Source: Burkholderia ubonensis (GTDB lineage: Bacteria; Pseudomonadota; Gammaproteobacteria; Burkholderiales; Burkholderiaceae). Taken from it: 64,000 bases of DNA. The stretch covers positions 1,116,001 to 1,180,000 of the forward strand of contig NZ_CP013422.1 in the NCBI RefSeq assembly GCF_001718695.1, read 5' to 3'. The notes beneath the pieces are model-generated. The model saw nothing but the letters and a program-made list of their open reading frames with translations. It searched no databases and was not told the origin of the DNA. Positions 19,445-29,209 of the stretch are shown here, in pieces (within the stretch, counting starts at the first letter, position 1; every line of letters starts with the position of its first letter). Position numbers and translations under genes: made by a program.

Positions 19445-20364
19445 CGTTCGGTTTCCTGCGCGAATGCGTCGTCCGTCTCGAACAGCAGCCGGTGAATGCG
19501 CGCGACGCTGTCGCGGAAGTCGGCACGGCCGACGCTGTCCTGCGAATACGCGTGACTGTTGATCTCCGCGCGCACGCGGCCCGGGTGCGGCGACAGCAGC
19601 AGGATGCGGTTGCCGACGACGAGCGCCTCCTCGATCGAATGCGTGACGAACAGCAGCGTGAAGCGCACGCCGTCCCACAGCCGCAGCAGCTCCTCCTGCA
19701 TCTTGCGGCGGGTCAGCGCGTCGAGCGCGGCGAACGGCTCGTCCATCAGCAGCACGCGCGGCTGCATCGCGAGCGCGCGGGCGATCGCGACGCGCTGCTT
19801 CATGCCGCCGGACAGCGTGTGCGGATACGCATCGGCGAATGCCGCAAGGCCGACCTTGTCGAGATAGTGCAACGCGCGCTCGCGCGCTTGCGCGCGCGGC
19901 AGCTTCTTCGCGACGCGCAGCGGGAACGCGACGTTCTCGGCGACCGTCTTCCACGGCGGCAGCTGATCGAATTCCTGAAACACGACGACGCGATCGGCGC
20001 CGGGCCCGCGCACCGGCTCGCCGCCGAGCGCGATCGTGCCGGACGCCGGCTCGATGAAGCCCGCGATCGCCTTCAGCAGCGTCGACTTGCCGCAACCCGA
20101 CGGCCCGAGCAGCACGAAGCGGTCGCCGCCGTATACGTCGAAGCTCACCTGATGCGTCGCGCGGACGATGCGCGCGCGGCTGCGGTATTCGAGACTGACG
20201 CGGTCGATCGCGAGCAGGCGCTCGCTGTGCGTGGATGGCGCGGCTGCGTCCGGCGCGGGCCGGACGTCGGCGGCTGTCGCACCGCCCGCCTCCCAAGCGA
20301 CAGGCGACGGCCCCGGACGCGCCGCTGCGGGCAGCGTCCAGCTTCTCGACGTGGTGACGTTCAC
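19441..20364 (-). CDS. Taurine/sulfonate-type ABC transporter ATP-binding protein (TauB/SsuB-like)
   Basis: About 307 residues from a GTG at 20364 (VNVTTSRSWTLP), preceded by AGGAA. Longer in-frame starts exist up to 20424 but have no ribosome-binding site. Motifs: Walker A GPSGCGKST, Q-loop VVFQEFDQLPPWKT, signature LSGGMKQR, Walker B VLLMDEPFAALD. The FQEFDQLPPW form is typical of the sulfonate/nitrate class. An N-terminal extension of about 45 residues rich in Ala and Pro precedes the cassette and has no known role. It couples to the downstream permease by a 4-base overlap. Confidence 0.9.
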   Translation of the reverse strand: MNVTTSRSWTLPAAARPGPSPVAWEAGGATAADVRPAPDAAAPSTHSERLLAIDRVSLEYRSRARIVRATHQVSFDVYGGDRFVLLGPSGCGKSTLLKAIAGFIEPASGTIALGGEPVRGPGADRVVVFQEFDQLPPWKTVAENVAFPLRVAKKLPRAQARERALHYLDKVGLAAFADAYPHTLSGGMKQRVAIARALAMQPRVLLMDEPFAALDALTRRKMQEELLRLWDGVRFTLLFVTHSIEEALVVGNRILLLSPHPGRVRAEINSHAYSQDSVGRADFRDSVARIHRLLFETDDAFAQETER

Positions 20365-20489
20365 GATAAGGATTCCTGCAAGCAAAACGTCACCATACGG
20401 TCGGCCGGTGCACACACCAACCAATCATTGCGCATATTCAAACCATCGCGGCGCATAAGCGTCGATTGCGCCGCTCGAACGGCCGCCGC

Positions 20490-21545
20490 TCAGCTCCCGC
20501 CCGCCGTCGCGGGATCGTCGAAGAAGTAGTCGCGCCACGATTTCGGCTCGTTGCGGATCGCGCCGATCCGGTACATGAACTGCGCGAGCTTGAACGTGTT
20601 CTGCGGCGCGGTCTTGAATTGCACCTGTGGATTGCGCACGATCTTCAGCAGCAGCGCGCGGTCGATCTTCGAGCCGTTCGCGCGGATATACGCGTCCGCC
20701 GCGCGCTCGGGGTCGGCCGCGATCACGCGCGCGGCTTCCGCAAGCGCCGCGACGAATGCGCGATAGGTCTTCGGGTTGTCGTTGCGGAACTTCTCGGTCG
20801 CGTAGAGCACGGTCGCCGAGCTCGGGCCGCCCAGCACGTCGTATGAATTCAGCACGATGTGCGCGTTCGGATTGCCCGCCAGCTCCTGCTCCTGGAACGG
20901 CGGATTGCCGAAGTGGGCGGTGATCACGCTGCCGTTCGCCAGAATCGCGGCCGTCGCGTCGGGGTGCGGAATCGCCTGCGTGAGGCCGTCGAGCTTCGCG
21001 TATTGCTGGTCGCCCCACTGCTTCGCGACCGCATACTGCAGCACGCGCGACTGCACGGACACGCCGACGGCCGGCACCGCGATGCGGTCCTTCGCGGTGA
21101 AGTCGGCGAGCGTCTTCACGTTCGGATTATTGCTGACGAGGTAGTACGGCAGGTTGCCGAGCGACGCGACACCCTTCACGTTCTGCCGGCCATGCGTGCG
21201 GTCCCACACCGTCAGCAGCGGGCCGACGCCCGCGCCCGCGATGTCGACCGCGCCGGACAGCAGCGCGTCGTTCACGGCCGCGCCGCCCGACAGGCGCACC
21301 CAGTCGACCTTGATGTCGAGGCCCGCCTTGCGGCCTTCCTTCTCGATCAGCTGCTGGTCGCGCGCGACGTTCAGCATCAGGTAGACGACGCCGAACTGCT
21401 CGGCGATGCGGATGCGGCCTTCCGCGTGTGCGGGGCGCGGCGTGCCGGCGACCACGAACGCCAGCGCGGCGGTGAGCGTGACGGCCAAGGCGCGGCGCGC
21501 GGAACGGGTCGTGCGGCGCAGGGCCGGCGAAACAGGAAACGACAT
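20490..21545 (-). CDS. Taurine/sulfonate-type periplasmic substrate-binding protein (TauA/SsuA-like)
   Basis: A 351-residue periplasmic binding protein with a Sec signal peptide (cleavage near PAHAEG, about residue 41). The NMT1/SsuA-like fold is seen in LSGGAAVNDALLSGAVDIAG at about 86 and GVSVQSRVLQYAVAKQWG at about 155. It delivers a small organosulfur compound to the permease and ATPase encoded downstream. About 125 bases separate it from the ATPase start, so these genes may share one transcript starting upstream of the dioxygenase gene. Confidence 0.9.
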   Translation of the reverse strand: MSFPVSPALRRTTRSARRALAVTLTAALAFVVAGTPRPAHAEGRIRIAEQFGVVYLMLNVARDQQLIEKEGRKAGLDIKVDWVRLSGGAAVNDALLSGAVDIAGAGVGPLLTVWDRTHGRQNVKGVASLGNLPYYLVSNNPNVKTLADFTAKDRIAVPAVGVSVQSRVLQYAVAKQWGDQQYAKLDGLTQAIPHPDATAAILANGSVITAHFGNPPFQEQELAGNPNAHIVLNSYDVLGGPSSATVLYATEKFRNDNPKTYRAFVAALAEAARVIAADPERAADAYIRANGSKIDRALLLKIVRNPQVQFKTAPQNTFKLAQFMYRIGAIRNEPKSWRDYFFDDPATAGGS

Positions 21546-21588
21546 CGGAACTCCAGCAGAAACGAGGCGTCGGGACGAAACGTGGCGC

Positions 21589-22518
21589 TCAGAACGGCGC
21601 GTCGCCTTCGATCGTCGTGCGATACAGCTTGCGGCGCAGGTGGTCCGGCGTGCCGGCCGCGAGATGCATCAGCGAACGGTTGTCCCAGAACACGAGATCG
21701 TGGTCGCGCCACACGTGCCGGTACAGATGTTCCGCGCGCACGCTGTGCGCGAACAGTTCGTCGAGCAGCGCGCGGCTTTCGTCCTCGGGCAAACCGACGA
21801 TACGCGTCGTGAAATGCTCGCTGACGAACAGCGCCTTGCGGCCCGTCTCCGGGTGCGTGCGCACGACCGGATGCACGACCGGCTTCACCTGCGCGACCTG
21901 CTCGGCGGACAGGTTCGGCCGCCACGGATTGCGCGCCTGCAGTTCCGCATAGCGCGCGAGATACGTATGCTCGGCGCGCAGCCCGTCGGCCGCGCGGCGC
22001 AGGTGCGCGGGCAGCGTGTCCCACGCGAGATGCATGTTCGCGAACAGCGTGTCGCCGCCTTCGGACGGCAGCTCCTGCGCATGCAGCAGCGAGCCGAGGC
22101 TCGGCTTCTCCTTGTACGACAGGTCCGAGTGCCAGTAGTGACCGGCGTCGCCGAGACCGATCGGCCGGCCGTTCTCGACGATGTTCGACACGACCAGCAC
22201 TTCCGGATGCCCGGCCAGCCCGAACTGGTGCAGCACGTGGATCTGCAGCGGGCCGAAGCGGCGGCTGAACGCGACGTGCCGTTCCGGCGTGATGCGCTGG
22301 TCGCGGAACACCAGCACGTGATGATCGAGATGCGCGCGATGGATGCGTGTGAAAGCGGCCGCGTCCAGCGGTTGCGACAGGTCGATCCCGACGACTTCTG
22401 CGCCGACCGGCGCATCGAGCGGGATGATGTCGAACCGCTGCGCGGCGGCCTCGAACGACGGTGCAGGCTGATGGCCGACGCGCGCCGCTGTTGCGGCGTG
22501 GATGGCGGGAGTCGTCAC
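21589..22518 (-). CDS. TauD/TfdA-family 2-oxoglutarate-dependent dioxygenase
   Basis: A 309-residue iron(II)/2-oxoglutarate dioxygenase. Iron ligands are visible: His and Asp in YWHSDLSY at about residues 130-132 and the distal His in RSLMHLA at about 282. The 2-oxoglutarate-binding Arg lies in RRKLYRTT at about 298. TauD hydroxylates taurine so that it breaks down to sulfite and an aldehyde. Relatives act on other sulfonates, sulfate esters or phenoxy acids. It is first in an operon with a sulfonate-type ABC importer (order D-A-B-C), so sulfur scavenging is the likely role. Confidence 0.9.
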   Translation of the reverse strand: MTTPAIHAATAARVGHQPAPSFEAAAQRFDIIPLDAPVGAEVVGIDLSQPLDAAAFTRIHRAHLDHHVLVFRDQRITPERHVAFSRRFGPLQIHVLHQFGLAGHPEVLVVSNIVENGRPIGLGDAGHYWHSDLSYKEKPSLGSLLHAQELPSEGGDTLFANMHLAWDTLPAHLRRAADGLRAEHTYLARYAELQARNPWRPNLSAEQVAQVKPVVHPVVRTHPETGRKALFVSEHFTTRIVGLPEDESRALLDELFAHSVRAEHLYRHVWRDHDLVFWDNRSLMHLAAGTPDHLRRKLYRTTIEGDAPF

Positions 22519-23023
22519 GATAGCGCCCCTGATTCGATGAAAAGGCGAATCTTCGAGCCCATGCCGGACGGCGTCAACGAAGCGATTTCGATACGTTTAT
22601 CTGCCGCAGCGATAAGGATCGGCGCTCGGGCGGCGGGCCTGTCGGACGAGGAAATCAGGTCATGCGGCCGACTGTCGGATGTCGGCGCGCGTCGATATGC
22701 AGCGATCGTGCGACGCACGCCTTCGGTGTGCTCTCGGTTGAAAGGACGGCCGAGGGTCGAAGCGTTTGTCGCTCCGCCGACGCGTGCGCGATGCGACATG
22801 CCACATCGCGTCGCAGCGAAAACGGACGGCCCGGCGACACAGTTACAAGATAAGCGTTGACTCAAGCATTCGCGGCGGTTAGTGTACGCACCGAAGTCCA
22901 AGAAGTCCGATTGCTGTTCATCAATGTCTCGCCCCTCAGCGGTATTCGTTGTCCTCTCTCTCCTTGACGCTTCAAACGCTCTACAACAGAGCAAATCTCC
23001 TATTTACTGCTCAAGGATTCATC
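22519..23023. other. Intergenic region between tauD-like gene and cspA
   Basis: No gene recognised. It must hold the promoter of the taurine-type operon on the minus strand and the promoter and long leader of the cold-shock gene on the plus strand. The last 150 bases are less GC-rich, as expected for a cold-shock leader. Confidence 0.5.
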
Positions 23024-23227
23024 ATGGATACCGGTATCGTCAAATGGTTCAACGACAGCAAAGGCTTCGGCTTCATCTCCCCGGACAATGGCGGTGACGA
23101 CCTGTTCGCTCACTTCTCCGAAATCCGCGCCGACGGCTTCAAAACGCTCGCCGAAAATCAAAAAGTGAGCTTCGAAACGAAGCAAGGCCCGAAGGGTCTG
23201 CAAGCGGCCAACATCAAGCCGCTGTAA
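23024..23227 (+). CDS. cspA: Cold-shock protein CspA family
   Basis: A 67-residue single-stranded nucleic-acid-binding protein, the standard length. RNA-binding motif 1 (KGFGFI, residues 13-18) and motif 2 (DLFAHF, about 27-32) are intact, and the start [16 protein letters not shown] is typical. AAGGA precedes the ATG by 8 bases. It melts RNA secondary structure at low temperature or serves as a general RNA chaperone. It stands alone and is followed by two small hairpins (23244-23257 and 23260-23274). Confidence 0.95.
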   Translation: MDTGIVKWFNDSKGFGFISPDNGGDDLFAHFSEIRADGFKTLAENQKVSFETKQGPKGLQAANIKPL

Positions 23228-23243
23228 GTCTCAAGCGCCCGAC

Positions 23244-23274
23244 GTCCGGGAACGGACGCGGGGCGCAGCGCCCC
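23244..23274 (+). terminator. Tandem small hairpins after cspA
   Basis: GTCCG/CGGAC (loop GGAA) is followed by GGGGCG/CGCCCC (loop CAG). There is no T-run, so it is only a possible terminator. Confidence 0.4.
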
Positions 23275-23496
23275 TCCACGACACGTCGTCTTCCTGAAGC
23301 GCACGCGCTCGGTGCCAGGCTGCGGCCGTTGATTCGGCCGCCTGCCACGCGTCGCATGCGTCGTTGCGTCTCGCGCTTTCGTCGGCCGGCGACTCTCTTT
23401 TGCGCGCTCTTATTGCGCCGGATTCAGCTAGTAACGGCTGTAAATCCGCGCCCGTTCAGCACGGCATGCGCGAGCTCGAATATTATTAAAATCAAA

Positions 23497-23721
23497 ATGC
23501 AACACAACCAAACACAACAGTACAACGGCTATGCCATCCAGCCTTCGGCGCATCGCTTGCCCGACGGCAGTTATTCATCCAACCTGCTGCTCGAGCCGAT
23601 CGACAGCCGCTGCGCCGATCGCCGCTACCAGTTCTATTCGCTCGACTACTTCCCGAGCGAACGGCAGGCGCTGCAGCATTCGGCTCGCTGGGCCCGCAAC
23701 TGGGTCGATACGCGCGGCTGA
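23497..23721 (+). CDS. Small conserved hypothetical protein
   Basis: A 74-residue protein starting MQHNQTQQYNGYAIQPSAHR and ending ARWARNWVDTRG. It has no signal peptide or membrane segment. The short N-terminal strand pattern (YNGYAIQPSAHRLPDGSYSS) resembles small Burkholderia proteins that begin with a 'YxGYxIxP' motif, but I cannot name a function. An in-frame reading extends upstream to 23329, but that part is Arg-rich non-coding-like sequence. The ATG at 23497 follows a low-GC stretch. The codon usage is that of a real gene. Confidence 0.6.
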   Translation: MQHNQTQQYNGYAIQPSAHRLPDGSYSSNLLLEPIDSRCADRRYQFYSLDYFPSERQALQHSARWARNWVDTRG

Positions 23722-23829
23722 ACGCAACACCGCGCGGGCGTCGTTCGTTCGCGGCGGAACGCGAGATAGCAATCCTCGCTCTACGACTTCGGCCGCGCAT
23801 GGCGCAGCCAAACCGCACGCCGCGCCGGC

Positions 23830-24483
23830 TTGTCGCGACAACACAAGCACGTGGCCCACGCCTTGCTCACGCCGTGGATGCGCAACATTTCCAGGTTGCG
23901 ACCAGGCCAGATGGCCGTGCGCAGCGCGGTACTGCCAGGCGCGAAACAGGTGGTCGTCATCGATCATGTGCCGGAGCGGCTGGAGATGGCGCGCCAGGGC
24001 GGCGCCGTCACGATCGACTTCGACGAGGAAAGCGTCGTCGAGCGCCTGAACGAACTGACCGGCGGCAAGGGGCCGGAGAAATGCATCGATGCGGTCGGGA
24101 TGGAATCGCACGCGACACGTTCCATCGACGCGCTGTACGACCGCGTGAAGCAGGCCGTCATGCTGGAGACGGATCGTCCGCACGTGCTGCGCGAGATGAT
24201 CTATGTATGCCGGCCAGCCGGCATCCTGTCGATTTCGGGTGTGTACGGCGGCCTGCTCGACAAGATTCAGTTCGGCGCAGCGATGAACAAGGGGCCGACG
24301 TTCCGCATGGGCCAGACGCACGTGAATCGCCGGAGCGCCGACCTCCTCTCGCGGATCGAGCGCGGCCAGATCGATCCGTCGTTTGTGATCACCCATTCGG
24401 TGCCGCTCGAGCAAGGGCCGGGAATGTACGAGACGTTCCGCGACAAGCGCGACGGGTGCATCAAGGTCGTCATGAAACCTTGA
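23830..24483 (+). pseudogene. Truncated zinc-dependent alcohol/formaldehyde dehydrogenase
   Basis: From about 23920 the sequence encodes the second half of a glutathione-independent formaldehyde dehydrogenase-like MDR protein: GAKQVVVIDHVPERLEMAR (second half of the nucleotide-binding fold), then GGKGPEKCIDAVGMESH and the C-terminus DGCIKVVMKP. About the first 180-190 residues, including the catalytic zinc ligands and the GxGxxG turn, are missing. The preceding codons (from 23830) are not homologous. This is a 5'-truncated pseudogene; the frame of the remainder is intact, so the loss may be recent. Confidence 0.75.
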
Positions 24484-24880
24484 GGCGGTGCGTCGCGGTC
24501 GCTGACGACGGCAGCCTGCGCGATCACTGCCGTACCGACGCGCGCAGAGCGATTCCCCCAATCGACATCGTGAAGCCGCGCGCGGCGGTCGTTGCGCGGG
24601 GATACTGCATCGAGCTCCCATTGGAGCGACCAGCGCTGCCGCCTCTCAGCGCCCCTTCGATGCGAGCACCCAGCGCGGGTGTCTGCCAGCGCTCTCCCGA
24701 TGCGAGTCCCCACCGCCCGCGCCCGTCAACACCCCTTCCCGCCCATCGATTCCACCCGATTTCGCAGAAGACCTTTACTGTGCAGCGACTTAATCGACCG
24801 TTGCGCGATCTCCAATAATTGCCGCTCGATTCGTCGGCCGGGGGGGCCGACGCGGCCCGCACGGCGGTTCTGCCGCGCTA
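24484..24880. other. Intergenic region before the porin gene
   Basis: No gene seen. The last bases (TAATGATAAATATTCC, near 24879-24894) are AT-rich and overlap the first possible porin start, so they could instead be a -10 region or operator for a start at 24896. Confidence 0.4.
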
Positions 24881-26149
24881 ATGATAAATATTCCTATGCA
24901 TTCCACGACCAAACGAAAGGCCCGCGCTCGCATCGCCGCGCTGCAATCCACCCAACGCGCGCGCCGCGCGGGCACGGCCGCGGGGACGGCCGTCGTCGCC
25001 TGCATGGCCGGCTTCCTTCCGGCCGCCGCCAACGCGCAAAGCAGCGTGACGCTGTACGGCCTGATCGACACGTCGATCACCTACGCGAACAACCAGCGCA
25101 CGCACGGCGCGGGTTCGCCGGGCAGCAGCAGCTGGTCGATGACGAGCGGCGCACAGAACGCGTCGCGCTGGGGGATCCGCGGCGCCGAGAACCTCGGCGG
25201 CGGGATGTCGGCGATCTTCGCGCTCGAGAACGGCTTTTCGGGCACCACCGGCGCGCTGTCGCAGAAGGGCGTCGACATGTTCGGCCGCCAGGCGTGGGTC
25301 GGGCTGAATTCGAAGACGGCCGGGTCGCTCACGTTCGGCCGCCAGTACGACCTCATCCTGGATTTCGTGACGCCGCTGGGCGCATCGGGTCCCGGCTGGG
25401 GCGGCAACCTCGCCGTCCATCCGTACGACAACGACGATTCCAATCGCAACATCCGCATCAACAACTCGGTCAAGTACACGAGCCCGACGTACCACGGGCT
25501 GACCTTCGGCCTGATGTACGGCTTCTCGAACACGGCCGGCCAGTTCGGCAACAACGCGGCGTGGAGCGCGGGGGTGTCGTATGCGAACGGGCCGCTCAAG
25601 CTCGGCGCGGGGTATCTGAAGATCAACCGGGACCGCAACCTGGCCAACCCGAACGGCGCACTGAGCACGGTGGACGGCTCGGCGACGATCACCGGCGGCA
25701 GCCAGCAGATCTGGTCCGTCGCGGGACGCTACGCGTTCGGCCTGCATTCGGTCGGCCTCGGGTGGTCGCATTCGGCGACCGACGGCGTGACCGGCGTGCT
25801 GCAGGGCGGCAGCATCGCCGCGCTCAAGGGCAATTCGCTGGTGTTCGACAACTTCTCGATCGACGGACGCTATATGGCGACGTCCGCGTTGAGCCTGTCG
25901 GCCGCGTACACGTACACGATGGCGCGTTTCGACACGCGCACGGGCCAGACGCGCCCGAAGTGGAATCAGGTGGTTGCGCAGGCCGATTACGCGTTCACGA
26001 AGCGCACGGACGTGTATCTCGAAGGCGTCTATCAAAGCGTCAGCGGCGGCCACGGCAATCACGCGTTCGACGCCACCGTCTGGACGCTGGCGCCGTCCGC
26101 GAACGACAACCAGGTGATCGTCGCGCTGGGGCTGCGCCACAAGTTCTGA
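24881..26149 (+). CDS. Gram-negative outer-membrane porin (Burkholderia/Bordetella type)
   Basis: About 422 residues from ATG 24881, or 417 from ATG 24896; neither has a clear ribosome-binding site. A signal peptide (hydrophobic VVACMAGFLPAAANAQS) gives a mature start SSVTLYGLIDTSITYANN, the hallmark of trimeric betaproteobacterial porins. The protein ends in a C-terminal phenylalanine (GLRHKF), the outer-membrane insertion signal. Motifs SRWGIRGAENLGGGMSAIFALE and FGRQAWVGLNS are conserved in the family. The N-terminal region before the hydrophobic core is unusually long and basic (about 30 residues). It is a general diffusion channel; substrate preference is unknown. Confidence 0.92.
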   Translation: MINIPMHSTTKRKARARIAALQSTQRARRAGTAAGTAVVACMAGFLPAAANAQSSVTLYGLIDTSITYANNQRTHGAGSPGSSSWSMTSGAQNASRWGIRGAENLGGGMSAIFALENGFSGTTGALSQKGVDMFGRQAWVGLNSKTAGSLTFGRQYDLILDFVTPLGASGPGWGGNLAVHPYDNDDSNRNIRINNSVKYTSPTYHGLTFGLMYGFSNTAGQFGNNAAWSAGVSYANGPLKLGAGYLKINRDRNLANPNGALSTVDGSATITGGSQQIWSVAGRYAFGLHSVGLGWSHSATDGVTGVLQGGSIAALKGNSLVFDNFSIDGRYMATSALSLSAAYTYTMARFDTRTGQTRPKWNQVVAQADYAFTKRTDVYLEGVYQSVSGGHGNHAFDATVWTLAPSANDNQVIVALGLRHKF

Positions 26150-26772
26150 TGCCGTGCTGCCGCGCGTCATGCGCGGCACTGGAACCTTCCCGCGCTGCCC
26201 GTGCTGGGGCGGCCGGGAAGCTGGTCGCACCGCGACATTTTTCCTCGCTACGGGAAAGCCGCTGGCGCTCGCCCACGACGAAGCGTCGTGGGCGCAGAAC
26301 CGCAGGGCCGATCTCGTCTATCGCCGATCGGCTGGACGCCGCGGCCGACGCGGCGTCTACGTCACCCGCGTTCGACGCCCGATGCGCCTACCACCATCCT
26401 CCCCGATCTCCCGCGCGACGCAATCGCCGTCGGCGCACCTGCACGCGCCACGTGCGGCTCGTCAGCCGCGAATACGAGGCGCGCGGCCGGTCATGTGGGT
26501 GAAGCCGGTCAAGCGTGACGACGCGTGCGCGCCCAGGGAAAGCAATCCGCTCCTCTCCACCCAGGGACGCGCCACCCAAGAACCAGCGCTTGCCCCGATC
26601 AATCTCCGATGACCGCAGCCGTGCGCGTGATCGCGCATGCACGATCAGCGCGCTGAACCCGATATGCAAAAAGCATGGAATAAGCGGCGCTCGCGATACG
26701 TGTTGCCGTTGCGTTGCGCGCGCTCGTACGAAATGGCTCGTCAAGCGATCTGCGCGGCGAAAGGAGGCTGAG
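26150..26772. other. Intergenic region after the porin
   Basis: No gene recognised over 620 bases. Directly after the porin stop there are GC-rich inverted repeats (for example CCGCGC-GTCAT-GCGCGG near 26160-26176) that may end porin transcription. Confidence 0.4.
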
Positions 26773-26925
26773 ATGAAACCGGCACGAGCGACCGCGGCGC
26801 TGATCGCGGTGTTGGCGCTGCTGCTGACGACCGGATGCACGTCGGCGGACGGCGGCGCTGCGCAAGGTTCCGGCATGAGCCGATACGGCGGCGCGGGCGG
26901 TACAGGCGGAGGCGGTAGCTACTGA
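26773..26925 (+). CDS. Small glycine-rich lipoprotein
   Basis: A 50-residue protein with a perfect AAGGAGG ribosome-binding site. The N-terminus (MKPARATAALIAVLALLLTTGC) is a lipoprotein signal with lipobox LTTGC, Cys at residue 22. The mature 29 residues are small and glycine-rich (GGAGGTGGGGSY). It is probably anchored to a membrane in the envelope. Such mini-lipoproteins are common in Burkholderia; their role is not established. Confidence 0.72.
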   Translation: MKPARATAALIAVLALLLTTGCTSADGGAAQGSGMSRYGGAGGTGGGGSY

Positions 26926-27461
26926 AGCATCGTCGGCCGTTTGCGGGCGGAGCGTCGTGCGCGGGCGCCGCCGTAACGCTGCCGCATCGCGAGCGGCGCC
27001 CCGTTCAGCCCACGTCCGCATAAATGCCTTCACGTCGGTCGGTGTGGCGCCGCGGGCGCGCCGCTAGCTGCATACAGATTCCCAGACGACGAGCGAGATC
27101 ACCGCCGCCGAGCACGCGCGCGACGCTCGGCATCCGCCGCGCGCTTTCCCCGCCCGCGAACCGAAGCGCGGCACGGCCCGCACCCGACATCGTTCGGATA
27201 TAAGCCCTGGCGCGCCTTCCACATGAAATACTTATTGAAATCCTGATGACGGCCTCGCCGCAGGGCGCGACGACCAGTCGCGAGCCGTCGTCCGGAGCGT
27301 CCCACGCGCCATAACCGCGGCGCCGCACCGGGGAATCCGCGAGGCTCGCACGCGCGATGTTTCATGGTAATGTCGTCGCATCCGACTCACCGGTCATCCC
27401 ACCCTCTGCCGCGCGCCGGCGACCGGTTGGAAACCGCCTCGTGTCCAGGTCAAAAACAACC
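26926..27461. other. Intergenic region before the diguanylate cyclase
   Basis: No gene that I can support. A short minus-strand stretch near 27175-27250 reads FNKYFMWKARQGLYPNDVG within a longer Arg-rich frame and is somewhat protein-like, but it has no recognisable family. Confidence 0.35.
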
Positions 27462-29015
27462 ATGGCAGTCAAGGCCCGCCTGCTGAACGCCGTTCTCTCC
27501 ACGCCGCCCAGCGGCAATCACCACGTGACGGCTGCGCTGCGCCCGTCGATGCTCGTCACGCTGTTCGAAGACGTCCGCCCAATGGCGTTGTCCGGCCTCG
27601 CGAGCGGCTTCGTCGCGGCGATCGCCCTGATCCGGCTGCAGCAACTCTGGTGTCTGATCTGGCTGTGCGTCGACGTCGGCCTGCTCGCCGCGCGGCTCGC
27701 CATTGCCCGCGCCTATGTCGTACACGACGCCGCCGGTGAAGGCCGCCCCGAATACTGGGCGCGGCGCTACGCGCCGGTGTCGCTCGTCGCGTGCTTTCTG
27801 CTCGGCCTCGGCACGATGGGCTGCGTGGAAGCCGTCGACGTCGAGCTGGGCACGCTGTCGGTGCTGGTCGCGGGCGGCGTGTTCGGCGGGATCGCGTCGC
27901 GCAATTCGGCGCTGCCGCATCTCGCGATGACGCAGATCACGCTCGGCGTGCTGCCGATCGGCCTCGGCGCGCTGCTGGCGCCGCGCAGCGGCGCATGGCT
28001 GCTGCTGCCGCCGATCGCGATCTACCTCGTCGCGATGCGCACGGTCGTGCAGCGCCATTACACGGTGCTGGTCGCGCTGATCGCCGCGCGCCAGCGCAAC
28101 GCCGAACTCGTCGCGCGCTTCGACGCCGCGCTCACGCACATGCCGCACGGGCTGTGCATGGTCGACGGCGAGAACCGGGTGATCGTCGCGAACCGGCGCA
28201 CCGCGCAGCTGTTCGGCTCGCCGCGCGAGATCATGCTCGACACGCCGCTGCCCGACGTGATCGCGGCGCTCGGCGCGAACGCGTCGACCGATTCCGACGG
28301 CGCCGGCCTCGCGGCGCAATGCGACGTCTGGCTGAGCCACGACGAGCCGGTGCCGCTCGACATCGAGCTTGCCGACGGCCGCCAGCTCGAGCTCACGCGC
28401 CATCGTGTGCCGGACGGCAACGCGGTGATCATCGTCGAGGACGTCACGGCGCGCCGCCAGACCGAGCAGCATATCCGGCACCTCGCGCGACACGATGCGC
28501 TGACCGGTTTGCCGAACCGTCACGAACTGCATGCTGCCCTGAAGCGGATGCTCTCGCAGCGGCCGCGCCTGCCGAGTCCCGCGCTCGCGGTCATGTATCT
28601 CGACCTGGACGGCTTCAAGGCGATCAACGACCGCTTCGGCCATCACGCCGGCGACGACGTGCTGACGCAGGTCGCCGCGCGTCTCAGCGAGACGCTGCCG
28701 CAAGGCGAGCTGGTGGCGCGGATCGGCGGCGACGAGTTCGTCGTCGCGATCGACGACACGACGATGCACGAAAGCTCGCTCCTCGCCACGCGGATCATCG
28801 GCCAGATCTCGGCGCCGTACACGCTGTCGATCGGCGAGACGGTGAGCCTCGGCATCAGCATCGGGATCGCGCTCGACGACGGCCACGGCAACCCGGACGA
28901 GCTGATCCGGCACGCGGACAGCGCGCTGTACGAAGCGAAGTCGTCCGGCAAGGGAATCTACCGCTTCTATTCGGCAGGCAGCCACCGCCCCATCGCCCCG
29001 GCCACCGCGAACTGA
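27462..29015 (+). CDS. Membrane-bound PAS-GGDEF diguanylate cyclase
   Basis: A 517-residue protein that makes the second messenger c-di-GMP from GTP. Roughly five to six membrane segments lie at about residues 35-195. A PAS domain follows at about 210-330 (ALTHMPHGLCMVDGENRVIV), then a GGDEF domain at about 345-505 with an intact active site (ARIGGDEFVVAI, GGDEF at about 423). The RxxD product-inhibition site expected nine residues before GGDEF is absent (PQGE there), so feedback inhibition is unlikely. There is no EAL domain. ATG 27462 was preferred to an in-frame ATG at 27357 because the upstream codons are non-coding-like. Confidence 0.9.
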   Translation: MAVKARLLNAVLSTPPSGNHHVTAALRPSMLVTLFEDVRPMALSGLASGFVAAIALIRLQQLWCLIWLCVDVGLLAARLAIARAYVVHDAAGEGRPEYWARRYAPVSLVACFLLGLGTMGCVEAVDVELGTLSVLVAGGVFGGIASRNSALPHLAMTQITLGVLPIGLGALLAPRSGAWLLLPPIAIYLVAMRTVVQRHYTVLVALIAARQRNAELVARFDAALTHMPHGLCMVDGENRVIVANRRTAQLFGSPREIMLDTPLPDVIAALGANASTDSDGAGLAAQCDVWLSHDEPVPLDIELADGRQLELTRHRVPDGNAVIIVEDVTARRQTEQHIRHLARHDALTGLPNRHELHAALKRMLSQRPRLPSPALAVMYLDLDGFKAINDRFGHHAGDDVLTQVAARLSETLPQGELVARIGGDEFVVAIDDTTMHESSLLATRIIGQISAPYTLSIGETVSLGISIGIALDDGHGNPDELIRHADSALYEAKSSGKGIYRFYSAGSHRPIAPATAN

Positions 29016-29209
29016 ACGGTAGCCTGTCCGCGCGTTCGCGCCTATCCCGCGATTCATTTCTGCAACGCATCGCGCGCCGCCGCGCGCGTGCGCGTGTTTC
29101 GCGGCAGCCGCCCGTGTCACGTGACGTGTTCCGTAACATCGCCGGCGCGCGCGCCGCACGTTCGCCGCAGAAGCCTGCACGATCGCGGCCGCACGCGGGT
29201 TTTCGAGCT

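Noticed and set aside
24879..24896. Fur-box-like AT-rich sequence at the porin start
   Set aside because: Matches only part of the 19-base Fur consensus and overlaps the start codon; no other iron-related context.
27099..27365. Minus-strand frame with a protein-like stretch FNKYFMWKARQGLYPNDVG
   Set aside because: Only about 20 residues look protein-like; the rest is Arg-rich and no family is recognised.
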